IMG/VR virus record: IMGVR_UViG_3300010885_005516
Span: 1 to 21,268 of that record
Length of the DNA: 21,268 nt
Reading direction: 5' to 3' (one strand)
Source of the DNA: a virus
Part shown: piece by piece, positions 8,086 through 15,228 of the stretch
How the letters are laid out: every line of letters begins with the position of its first letter
Numbering within the stretch: position 1 is the first letter of the stretch
Program-made: the position numbers and the translations under genes
The notes under the pieces: generated by a model
Database searches by the model: none
Told to the model about the DNA's origin: nothing
Seen by the model: the letters and a program-made list of their open reading frames with translations, nothing else

Positions 8086-8420
8086 TTTTGGTATTCAAAC
8101 TCAATGGGCCGCACTGGGGGCCGCCAGGGCTCAAGTACGACTCGAAGGGTGTTCACCCAGATGATCTAGACCAGGCACTCGAGCAGGGATGGAGCCCGGA
8201 TTTTCTGTCTGCTCTCGGGCTCGATGAGTCGCAGCCAGAGTCGCAGCCAGAGTCGCAGCCAGAGTCGCAGCCAGAGTCGCAGGGTGAAGTCGAACAGCCA
8301 GACAATTCGGCCCCAACGAGGGCGGAACTCGAGCAGATGGCCACCGAACTGGGAATCTCGTTCGATGGTCGCACGACCGACAGAAAGCTCGCAGAGCGAA
8401 TCGCAGAACAGCGCGCCTAA
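8082..8420 (+). CDS. Small protein with QPES tandem repeat and SAP/HeH-like C-terminal domain
   Basis: 112 residues in three parts. Residues 1-48 form a compact segment with Trp and Gly (GPHWGPPGLKYDSKGVHPDD). Residues about 49-67 are the low-complexity repeat E-S-Q-P, encoded by a 12-base tandem DNA repeat. Residues about 77-110 (RAELEQMATELGISFDGRTT followed by DRKLAERIAE) resemble the small helix-extended-helix/SAP-type module found at the ends of several phage head-proximal proteins. The GTG 8082 start overlaps the preceding stop. The next gene begins after a 27-base gap. The function is unknown; the architecture suggests a flexible linker joining two binding modules. Confidence 0.7.
   Translation: MILVFKLNGPHWGPPGLKYDSKGVHPDDLDQALEQGWSPDFLSALGLDESQPESQPESQPESQPESQGEVEQPDNSAPTRAELEQMATELGISFDGRTTDRKLAERIAEQRA
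8226..8282 (+). repeat. 12-bp tandem repeat, about 4.75 copies
   Basis: The unit GAGTCGCAGCCA occurs four times without mismatch at 8226-8273, followed by a 9-base partial copy at 8274-8282. It is in frame and encodes repeated Glu-Ser-Gln-Pro. Copy number could change by slipped-strand replication in steps of four residues without breaking the frame. Confidence 0.97.
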
Positions 8421-8447
8421 CATCAGACAGGCAAAGGGGGAAACGCC

Positions 8448-10181
8448 GTGTCGAATGACCTGATTAAGAGTTACAACGATGTCCGTCGCCGCAATCGAAA
8501 TATGCGGGATGGAACGTATGCGGAGGTCAATCAGCCATCGACGCAGTCGATGTTCCGAACGACGTTTGCGAAAGTCATCGCGAGCGGCGCGGATCCAGAT
8601 TTTTTTGCCCAGATCGGCCCTCGCGGAACCGGGATCACATATAGCCAGAGCGGCGGCGATCTCGTCATCAACACGGGCACGACAGCTAACTCTGAATTGA
8701 TTCTCCGGAGTAATGATTTCTTCAGCGGGCCTAATGTAGTTCGCTGGCAGTGTTCACTCTCTCAGCGAATCGCCGATCAGAATTTCGTCATCGAGCTGGT
8801 GGATGTTCTCGGTGATAACTGCGCCGTCACTATCAACAGCGCAGTATCGATTACGGTCAACATTCCAGGCTCACCGTTCACGAGCGCAAACGTCGGCCAG
8901 TCAGTCAGCGTTGGCGGGATTAGTGGTGCAGCAGGCAGACCAGGCAGATATGCGATCGCATCTGTAGCAGGCCCTCTCGTTACGCTCACCGTTGCAGGCT
9001 GGCCAGCATCAGGAACAGCGACCTGTACGGTGTACGGGTGGAATTTTCATCGCACAACGTACAACGGCACTACTGCAACGAATGCCGCCTATGACGCAGG
9101 CCGTCGAGGATATGCAAGCAGCGACACGACGGCGACGATCAATACGACAGCCTCTCCAGGCCACATGGGCATCATGACCTATGAGGACGGGATGACCTCG
9201 CTGCAAGATCAGCTAGTCGCCAGCAGCACTGTTCAGGCGACTACGCAGAGAGCGAGTCGAGTCGTAAACATCCCAGACGAAATCGCAAATCTTTATCTGC
9301 AGATTCGCTGCACGAACGGAACAACGGCCCCGGCCACCACCACTGCGTGGACGATCGGCATGGCTTCTGTTTCGGAATACTCTGCCGTGAACGTCGCGGT
9401 AAACTCTATCAGGCCTCAAGTCGCAAACTCGGCTGCTCCGGTCTCTATTGCCTCTGGAACGCTTCCCACAGTCACGACCGTGGGGACAATTACTGCAGCG
9501 AACCTGAACTTTCCTCAACTAGTCGTGGACGTCACCAGCGGCTCTATTACCGCAACGGTAACGAGCGCGACGGTGACTCCGACGTTCGGGATCAGTTATC
9601 AGGTCAATCTAGTAATTGGTGCTGTATCTGGAACAAGCCCGACGCTAGACGTTACGATTGAGGAATCGGACGACAGTGGCACTAGCTGGTATAAGGTCTA
9701 CGATTTCGGTCGAATCACGACCGGAAGCGCGACGTATAGAAGCCCGATGATTCCGCTTTCGGGGAATCGAGTTCGATACGTTCAGACCGTTGGCGGAACG
9801 ACTCCGAGTTTCACGCGAACAATCAATCGGCTTCAGTCGTCATACCCGGCGCTAGTGCAGCGGCAGTTGATTGATCGCACGGTTTCCCTGACGACCCTTA
9901 ACAGCACGACCCCGACTCTGATTTCTCGAGATGCAGGAAACGCAACGCAGTTGGTCATCAACGTCGGAGCAATCACAACGACCGCGCCTCAGTTGCAGCT
10001 CGAAGGTTCCGAAGACTTTGGCGCGACGTGGTACTCGATTGGCAGTCCCCTCACTGCGGTTGCCAGCAGCACCGTTCAGCAGACCGTGCTAGATATCAAC
10101 GCCGCGCTGCTTCGTGCGAGAGTCTCAACCGCAGGCGTGGGCGTCACCGCTGGCTACGTCATGATTAAAGCGCACGACTAA
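8448..10181 (+). CDS. Large beta-rich virion protein with two Asp-box-like motifs
   Basis: 577 residues, rich in Thr, Ser, Ala and Val, with no signal peptide or membrane segment. Residues 1-35 are polar. The middle contains Gly/Thr-rich beta segments. The C-terminal third appears duplicated: each half ends a strand with an Asp-box-like S-x-D-x-G-x-[ST]-W, SDDSGTSW at 407-414 and SEDFGATW at 521-528, each followed by Tyr and spaced 114 residues. Asp boxes are known from sialidase-like and other glycan-associated beta folds. GTG 8448 is supported by GGGGG at 8436-8440. The gene sits between head genes and gp4, where P22 has none, so a head fibre or surface protein is likely (inference). It does not match an enzyme I can name. 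Confidence 0.6.
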   Translation: MSNDLIKSYNDVRRRNRNMRDGTYAEVNQPSTQSMFRTTFAKVIASGADPDFFAQIGPRGTGITYSQSGGDLVINTGTTANSELILRSNDFFSGPNVVRWQCSLSQRIADQNFVIELVDVLGDNCAVTINSAVSITVNIPGSPFTSANVGQSVSVGGISGAAGRPGRYAIASVAGPLVTLTVAGWPASGTATCTVYGWNFHRTTYNGTTATNAAYDAGRRGYASSDTTATINTTASPGHMGIMTYEDGMTSLQDQLVASSTVQATTQRASRVVNIPDEIANLYLQIRCTNGTTAPATTTAWTIGMASVSEYSAVNVAVNSIRPQVANSAAPVSIASGTLPTVTTVGTITAANLNFPQLVVDVTSGSITATVTSATVTPTFGISYQVNLVIGAVSGTSPTLDVTIEESDDSGTSWYKVYDFGRITTGSATYRSPMIPLSGNRVRYVQTVGGTTPSFTRTINRLQSSYPALVQRQLIDRTVSLTTLNSTTPTLISRDAGNATQLVINVGAITTTAPQLQLEGSEDFGATWYSIGSPLTAVASSTVQQTVLDINAALLRARVSTAGVGVTAGYVMIKAHD

Positions 10182-10186
10182 CCGCG

Positions 10187-10663
10187 ATGAGTTACACCAA
10201 GCGCGAATTCGTCATGGCTGCATTCGAGGAAATCGGCATCGCCGGGTACACCTTCGATCTGCAGCCTCAGCAGCTAGAGTTCGCGCTGCGTAGGCTCGAC
10301 CTACTGATGGCAGGATGGAACGCTCGAGGCATTCGTCTAGCCTATCCTCTCGCATCGAGTCCGGGCGACAGCGACCTCGACGAAGAGACCCGAGTGCCAG
10401 ACTCCGCGAATGAGGCAATCGTCGCGAATCTGGCTCTCAGAATCGCCAGCGCTTTCGGTAAAACTCCAGCAGACTTGACGAGAGTGATGGCGAAGCAGGG
10501 TTACGATCTGCTGCTCTCTCGAGCCGCACAACCGATCGAGATGCAGCTGCCCAGCGAACTACCGGCAGGCTCTGGCACCAAGCCGTGGCGACGAGACAAC
10601 CCGTTCGTGCTGCCTCCAGTAGATCCGCTCCAGGTCGGATCTGACGCTTTGCTAGACTTCTAA
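10187..10663 (+). CDS. Tail accessory factor, P22 gp4-like
   Basis: 158 residues, against 166 for P22 gp4, and mostly helical. The opening MSYTKREFVMAAFEEIGIAG, the helix around LRRLDLLMAGWNARGIRLAY and the segment DSANEAIVANLALRIASAFG match the gp4 family that plugs into the bottom of the portal and stabilises packaged DNA. P22 gp4 also has reported muramidase activity; I cannot tell whether that applies here. The gene starts 5 bases after the preceding stop without a strong ribosome binding site, so it may depend on translation arriving from upstream. Confidence 0.88.
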   Translation: MSYTKREFVMAAFEEIGIAGYTFDLQPQQLEFALRRLDLLMAGWNARGIRLAYPLASSPGDSDLDEETRVPDSANEAIVANLALRIASAFGKTPADLTRVMAKQGYDLLLSRAAQPIEMQLPSELPAGSGTKPWRRDNPFVLPPVDPLQVGSDALLDF

Positions 10664-10673
10664 CGGAGGGACG

Positions 10674-11126
10674 ATGTCCACGATCAATCAGCTGTCCGGA
10701 TTAACCTCAGTCAGCGCAGGCGACCTCCTCGCGGTCTGGTCAACCAACAACGGCGACACTAGGCGCGTTGCAATCTCAGCACTGCTCGCTTACTTCCAGA
10801 CTCAGTTTGCCGCGCCAACGATGGCTACGAATGTCTATGTGCCAAGCACTGGATTCTCGATCACGGTGCCGACGCCTGTTTCTCAACAGCAGTGGATTCT
10901 TTTGCAGCCGGCAGCGGTGCTGGCCACAGGCACCATCGTTTTTCCGCTCAATACAGGCGTGCCAGACGGGACTGAAATCCTCATAACTAGCACTCAGACG
11001 ATTACCTCTCTCGCTCTCTCAGCAAACGGAGCCACGACCATCTCCGGGGCGATCACCACTATCGCAGGAGGAGGGAAAGCTAGATTCCGTTTCTACCAGG
11101 CGACGAACAGCTGGTATGCGATCTAG
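10674..11126 (+). CDS. Conserved phage structural protein, beta-rich (150 aa)
   Basis: The N-terminal segment (MSTINQLSGLTSVSAGDLLAVWSTNNGDTRR, given here as a pattern: INQL…GD…NGDxRR…LLAYFQ) resembles a short module seen at the start of many phage fibre-like and neck proteins. From about residue 45 the chain is a small beta domain with Thr/Val/Ile-rich strands ending RFRFYQATNSWYAI. It starts 10 bases after the gp4-like gene with GGAGGG at 10665-10670. P22 has no gene between 4 and 10, so this is an accessory insertion. It may be a small tail- or neck-associated fibre (inference). Its last 11 bases overlap the next gene in another frame. Confidence 0.6.
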   Translation: MSTINQLSGLTSVSAGDLLAVWSTNNGDTRRVAISALLAYFQTQFAAPTMATNVYVPSTGFSITVPTPVSQQQWILLQPAAVLATGTIVFPLNTGVPDGTEILITSTQTITSLALSANGATTISGAITTIAGGGKARFRFYQATNSWYAI

Positions 11127-11406
11127 CGCCTCAGATCCAAGACTCGCACGAGCGGGAGTCTCTGGCTATAACAAGCCGAAGGCGACTCCTGCTCACCCAA
11201 CGAAGTCGCACGTGGTCGTGGCCAAAGTGGGCGACGCAGTCAAGACGATCCGTTTCGGCCAGCAGGGAGTGAAGGGATCACCGAAAAAAGCGGGAGAATC
11301 TGAGGCGAACAAAAATCGCAGGGAATCATTCAAGGCTAGGCACGCAGAGAACATCGCGAAGGGGAAAATGAGCGCGGCCTATTGGGCCGACAAGGTCAAG
11401 TGGTGA
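11116..11406 (+). CDS. Small basic conserved phage protein (96 aa)
   Basis: 96 residues, with many Lys and Arg, containing RLARAGVSGYNKPKATP, HVVVAKVGDAVKTIRFGQQG and ending MSAAYWADKVKW. I recognise the pattern (an 'AGVSGYNKPK…HPTKSH…KTIRFGQQG…RRESFKARHAxNIxKGKxSAAYWAxKVKW' type) as a short protein found in many phages, with no established function. ATG 11116 overlaps the upstream gene by 11 bases and fits the expected N-terminus of that type. The gp10-like gene follows 4 bases later. The high positive charge suggests nucleic acid or capsid-interior binding, but nothing in the sequence proves it. Confidence 0.75.
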   Translation: MRSSASDPRLARAGVSGYNKPKATPAHPTKSHVVVAKVGDAVKTIRFGQQGVKGSPKKAGESEANKNRRESFKARHAENIAKGKMSAAYWADKVKW

Positions 11407-11410
11407 GCCT

Positions 11411-12817
11411 GTGCAGATCCCAATCCTAGCCGGAATCTACACCGACAACGCTCCAGCGCTGCGCACCAGTTACCCGGTAAACCTCCAGCCAGTCCCAAAA
11501 ACGCAAGCGCTTGGAACTGAATTTCTCAAGCCTGCGGATGGCATCATCGCGCTAGGAACTGGCCCCGGAATCAATCGTGGCGCCATCGAGTGGAACGGCG
11601 ATCACTACAGAGTGATGGGATCTCAACTCTGCCACATAGATACCGCAGGAACGCTCACAGACTTAGGCAGCGTGACAATCGGTTCCGGTAATCGAGTCTC
11701 GATGGATTACAGTTTCAGCAGGCTCGCCATTGCATCGAATCAGCGGCTCTATTACTACGACGGCACAACGCTCGACCAGGTCACCGACCCAGATTTAGGG
11801 GTCGTCCTTGATGTCATCTGGATCGACGGATATTTCATGGTCACCGATGGCGACACCATTGTCGTGACTGAGCTTAACGATCCGTTCGCAGTCAATCCGC
11901 TGAAGTACGGCTCGGCTGAAGTGGATCCAGATCCAATCGTCGCGCTCAAGAAATTGCGAAACGAAGCCTATGCAATCAATCGCCACTCGATTGAGGTCTT
12001 CGAGAACGTAGGAGGAGAGGGCTTCCCGTTCAGTCGAATCGACGGAGCATTCATTCCGAGAGGCGCAATCAGCACATCGACCTGCTGCGTTTTCATGGAC
12101 GCCATTGCATTCATCGGCGGGGCTCGAAATGAGAGCCCATCGGTCTGGCTCGGGCTCAACGGCAAAACGCAGAAAATCAGCACGCAAGAGCTAGATTCCG
12201 TGCTGCTTCAGTATTCGGAAAGCGTGTTAGCCGAATCAGTCCTCGAGACGCGAAACGATAAGTCGCACTCGCTGCTCTACGTTCATCTCCCAGACCGCAC
12301 GTTCGTCTACGATGCAAATGCATCTCAGGAGTTAGGCGAACCAGTCTGGCATATTCTCACCTCGACCCTCGATGGCTTCACGCAGTACAGAGCGCGCGAC
12401 TTCGTCTGGTCAAGCAACCGCTGGAACTGCGCGAACACGCAGACCAATCAGTACGGATACCTCACAGATCAGACGGGACAGCACTGGGGATCGAGAGTGC
12501 GCTGGGAGTTCGGCACTACGATCCTCTACAACGAGGGCGCGAAGGCGATCATCCATCAGATGGAACTAGTCGCGCTCACGGGCAGGATTGTAGTTGGGAC
12601 AGAGCCCAGAATCACGACGAGTTACTCAGTAGACGGTCGCGACTGGTCGCAAAGATTAGCGATAACTGCGGGCACCACCGGAGCAACGACGAAGCGGCTT
12701 GTGTGGTTTCAGCAGGGCCTGATTATCAACTGGCGCGTGCAGAGATTCGAGGGCGATTCTGATGCCCATATCTCATTCGCCAGGCTAGAAGCATCCATCG
12801 AAAAGCTGACGAACTGA
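11411..12817 (+). CDS. Packaged DNA stabilisation / tail hub protein, P22 gp10-like
   Basis: 468 residues, nearly identical in length to P22 gp10 (472). The family forms a hexameric hub under gp4 that seals the portal and carries the needle and tailspikes. The start MQIPILAGIYTDNAPALRTS and the 'PVNLQPVPK' segment match the 'YPVNxxxxPK' opening of that family. The rest has regular short beta strands with recurring Gly/Asp turns (LYYYDGTTLDQ, SIEVFENVGGEGFPF) consistent with a beta-propeller-like hub. GTG 11411 is chosen as it places the family N-terminus correctly; GGTGAG lies only 3 bases upstream. The stop TGA shares one base with the next ATG (TGATG). Confidence 0.88.
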   Translation: MQIPILAGIYTDNAPALRTSYPVNLQPVPKTQALGTEFLKPADGIIALGTGPGINRGAIEWNGDHYRVMGSQLCHIDTAGTLTDLGSVTIGSGNRVSMDYSFSRLAIASNQRLYYYDGTTLDQVTDPDLGVVLDVIWIDGYFMVTDGDTIVVTELNDPFAVNPLKYGSAEVDPDPIVALKKLRNEAYAINRHSIEVFENVGGEGFPFSRIDGAFIPRGAISTSTCCVFMDAIAFIGGARNESPSVWLGLNGKTQKISTQELDSVLLQYSESVLAESVLETRNDKSHSLLYVHLPDRTFVYDANASQELGEPVWHILTSTLDGFTQYRARDFVWSSNRWNCANTQTNQYGYLTDQTGQHWGSRVRWEFGTTILYNEGAKAIIHQMELVALTGRIVVGTEPRITTSYSVDGRDWSQRLAITAGTTGATTKRLVWFQQGLIINWRVQRFEGDSDAHISFARLEASIEKLTN

Positions 12818-14130
12818 TGGCCAGACTCAACGTCACTCGCGATCAGCTGTCGGAGTTTCTGACAGATCCGCAGCAGATCCGCCAGTTCGAGAAGCTCTTC
12901 GCGCAGGCTACTAACTCAAGCGTTCACAATAATCTAGAGGGCCTGCAAGGCGGCTCTCCTGCTCAGTATTACCATCTGACGCAGGCCGAGTACGCAGGAA
13001 CAGGCACCGGAGTCTTCGTCCGAACTGACTCGCCTGCATTTTCTGGGACGCTGACTGTTTCGGGCCCAATCGAAGCGACATCAGCGGCGTTCACAGGCCC
13101 TATTAGCGCAACGAGCGGTACGTTCACAGACGCTATCAACGGAACCTATGGGACGTTCACGGCAGACGTAGATATTGGCGGGACTCTGACAGTTACCGGA
13201 ACGTCTCAATTTACCGGCGCTGTTTTGTTTGATTCCGCTACGGGGACGGACATCGTTTGCGACACTGGCTCGCTTGCAGGCTATTCGTTTTCTGGCGATG
13301 ACATGACCTCAACTGGGTCAACCGGCGGGTTCGGTCAAATGAATTTTTACACGCTCAACACCGACATTCCGGCATCGGTGCTGGCCATGAATATCGACAA
13401 TCAGCAGCGACTGAACTTCCCGGCAGTTTCCTTGATTGGCGGGCCTCCGGGTTTGATCAATCCGACGAATTTCTATCAAGAGGGGCGGTCGTTTCTAGAC
13501 AATATCTCCCCGCCATCAACAACGAACACTTACGCCGTTTCCAACGTATTTGCCCCTGCAACACTGTCAGCAGATAACACCGGGGTCGTCTACACCTACG
13601 GCATCACGGTCTACATCGGCGGGCCGTTGCAGGAAGGCACAAATGTCACCATCGACGAAGAACTGGCGGTGGTCGTCAACAGCGGGAACTCTGCTTTCTC
13701 GGGAACGCTGTTCGTTGGCGGTGGATCTGGCAGCGTGGCGACATCAAACGCGCAGGGAGTGTTCTGCTCGCAGGGTGTTCTCGGCTACGGTAAAGATGCG
13801 TTCACCAACTCTCCGGGCGGCGCGGTCACTCAAACCGGGTCGAAATCCAATGGTGTCACGCTGAATAAAGGCTGCGGCGCAATCACGATGAACGCAGCTG
13901 CATTGGCTGCTGGAGCATCAGTCGAGTTCGTGCTGACGAATAGTTTCATCGCAGCGACTGACACCATCGTCACCAACATGGGGCCAGGAGGGACTGCATC
14001 TACCTATCTCGTGCAGTGCCAGGCGGTTGCCGCTGGCAGCTGCCGCTTCAGAGTTACGAACTACAGTGGAACATCGCGCTCTGAGGCGTGCGTCGTTAAT
14101 TTCTCGATCATCAAGGCGGTGAACTCATGA
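12817..14130 (+). CDS. Beta-repeat fibre protein in the tail-needle (gp26) position
   Basis: 437 residues. The N-terminal 45 residues (MARLNVTRDQLSEFLTDPQQ onwards) are helical and probably attach to the hub. A 'HNNLEGLQGG…YYHLT' linker follows, a pattern common in phage fibres. Residues about 76-131 are pseudo-repeats of about 11 residues rich in Thr, Gly and Phe, likely a trimeric beta shaft. The C-terminal ~110 residues, from GYGKDAFTNSPGG to FSIIKA, form a beta domain seen at the tip of other phage fibres. P22 has the 233-residue coiled-coil needle gp26 at this point; nothing like it is seen here. The protein may therefore replace the needle or add a short central fibre (inference). It overlaps both neighbours by 1-4 bases. 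Confidence 0.6.
   Translation: MARLNVTRDQLSEFLTDPQQIRQFEKLFAQATNSSVHNNLEGLQGGSPAQYYHLTQAEYAGTGTGVFVRTDSPAFSGTLTVSGPIEATSAAFTGPISATSGTFTDAINGTYGTFTADVDIGGTLTVTGTSQFTGAVLFDSATGTDIVCDTGSLAGYSFSGDDMTSTGSTGGFGQMNFYTLNTDIPASVLAMNIDNQQRLNFPAVSLIGGPPGLINPTNFYQEGRSFLDNISPPSTTNTYAVSNVFAPATLSADNTGVVYTYGITVYIGGPLQEGTNVTIDEELAVVVNSGNSAFSGTLFVGGGSGSVATSNAQGVFCSQGVLGYGKDAFTNSPGGAVTQTGSKSNGVTLNKGCGAITMNAAALAAGASVEFVLTNSFIAATDTIVTNMGPGGTASTYLVQCQAVAAGSCRFRVTNYSGTSRSEACVVNFSIIKAVNS
13042..13209 (+). repeat. Degenerate ~11-residue fibre-shaft repeats (coded)
   Basis: Residues 76-131 of the needle-slot fibre read as successive units: SGTLTVSGPIEA, TSAAFTGPISA, TSGTFTDAING, TYGTFTADVDI, GGTLTVTGTSQ. The second to fourth are exactly 11 residues each, with an aromatic or Leu at position 5 and Thr at 6. 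This resembles the repetitive beta shafts of trimeric fibres. Confidence 0.75.
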
Positions 14131-14585
14131 TCGTCTCGCCAGACATCACCAGCGCGGAGCTAGAGCGGGTCTACGCTGATGACTACATCAGACGAGCGGT
14201 CAGTCATGACGGCAGGCAGTTCAGCGCAATCACTCACAGCTGCGTTGAATACGTTGCGGCTCGAGTGGGCCATATTTTCTGCGGAGCCTTTCTGCTCGTG
14301 CGATTCTCTAGCATCGAGATCGAAATTCACTCGCTGCTATTCAGATCTGCCCTGCACTGGTCAAGGCATCTAGGCAGAGCGGCGATTGATTTTTGCTTCA
14401 CTCATCACCCGATACAGCGACTCACCGCTTATGTATTCTCCGACCTGCTGACGGCGGCTAATTTCTGCCTCAAGCTAGGATTCAGATACGAAGGCACTCG
14501 ACGAGATGCGTGTCGCCGTCAAGGGGTGCTGACCGGGGTCGATATTTTTGGGATCACGCGGACAGATTGGGAGGCTAAAAATTGA
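14127..14585 (+). CDS. GNAT-fold protein, P22 gp14-like head assembly factor
   Basis: 152 residues. The second half has GNAT acetyltransferase features: RHLGRA at 80-85 fits the acetyl-CoA-binding R/Q-x-x-G-x-A motif, and the later segment AANFCLKLGFRYEGTRRDAC fits the conserved C-terminal part of the family. P22 gp14, encoded at the same place between the needle and gp7, belongs to a GNAT-like family and is needed for infectious particles. Position and fold together suggest an equivalent role. Whether it acetylates anything is unknown. It starts in an ATGA overlap and ends in a TTGA overlap with the next gene, so it is tightly coupled on both sides. Confidence 0.7.
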   Translation: MIVSPDITSAELERVYADDYIRRAVSHDGRQFSAITHSCVEYVAARVGHIFCGAFLLVRFSSIEIEIHSLLFRSALHWSRHLGRAAIDFCFTHHPIQRLTAYVFSDLLTAANFCLKLGFRYEGTRRDACRRQGVLTGVDIFGITRTDWEAKN

Positions 14586-15220
14586 GCTTCATCGGTGACG
14601 TATTCGGTGAAATTTTTGGCGGCATCACCGGAGCAACTGCCCAGGCAGAGGCTGGAGTTAAAGCCGGAGAATTGCAGGCGCAGGCGGCGCAGCAAGGCAT
14701 CGCGGAACAGCGCAGGCAGTTTGATGCGATGGTTAAACTGATGTCGCCTTATGTCGGGGCAGGCAATAAAAGCATGGCGCAGCAGCTGGCGTTGCTTGGG
14801 CTGTCAGGAGAAGGTGCGCAGCAGGCCGTGATTAAGTCGATCCAGAAATCGCCCGAGATGACCGCGCTCATCCAGCAGGGAGAGAATGCAATCTTGCAGA
14901 ACGCATCAGCGACGGGCGGGCTTCGAGGTGGCAATGTCCAGAGAGCGCTCGGGGAGTTTCGTCCTCAAGTACTATCCTCGCTGCTACAAAAGAGATTCGA
15001 GAATCTCGGAGGCATCACTAAGATCGGGCAGGCAAGCGCGGCAGGCCAGGCAGCATCAGGCATCGAGTCGGGCACTAACGTCGCGAATCTGCTGGCCAAT
15101 TCGGCGCAGGCGAGAGCGGGTGGCGTGCTGGCAGAGGGAGGTCGTAATCGGCAGGCATTCAGCGATGTGCTGAACATTGCCGGGACGGCTGTCGGTGCTA
15201 AATCAGCCGGAATCTTTTAG
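14582..15220 (+). CDS. Ejection (DNA transfer) protein, P22 gp7-like
   Basis: 212 residues, near the length of P22 gp7 (229). The N-terminus (MSFIGDVFGEIFGGITGATA) is hydrophobic and Gly-rich, followed by Ala/Gln-rich helices. The segment ENAILQNASATGGLRGGNVQ matches a motif common in phage 'DNA transfer' proteins. Proteins of this type are packed in the head and ejected first to help form the channel across the cell envelope. TTG 14582 overlaps the upstream stop, with GGGAGG at 14569-14574 seven bases before it. P22 gp7 is cleaved near its N-terminus; no cleavage site can be assigned here. Confidence 0.78.
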   Translation: MSFIGDVFGEIFGGITGATAQAEAGVKAGELQAQAAQQGIAEQRRQFDAMVKLMSPYVGAGNKSMAQQLALLGLSGEGAQQAVIKSIQKSPEMTALIQQGENAILQNASATGGLRGGNVQRALGEFRPQVLSSLLQKRFENLGGITKIGQASAAGQAASGIESGTNVANLLANSAQARAGGVLAEGGRNRQAFSDVLNIAGTAVGAKSAGIF

Positions 15221-15228
15221 GAGGATAA

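Noticed and set aside
8226-8282. Possible CRISPR-like or regulatory iteron repeat
   Set aside because: Units are directly adjacent without spacers and stay in frame within a coding gene, so this is a coding tandem repeat.
8600-8606. Run of seven T as a possible frameshift site in the 577-residue protein
   Set aside because: It reads simply as Asp-Phe-Phe within one long open frame, and no alternative frame continues usefully after it.
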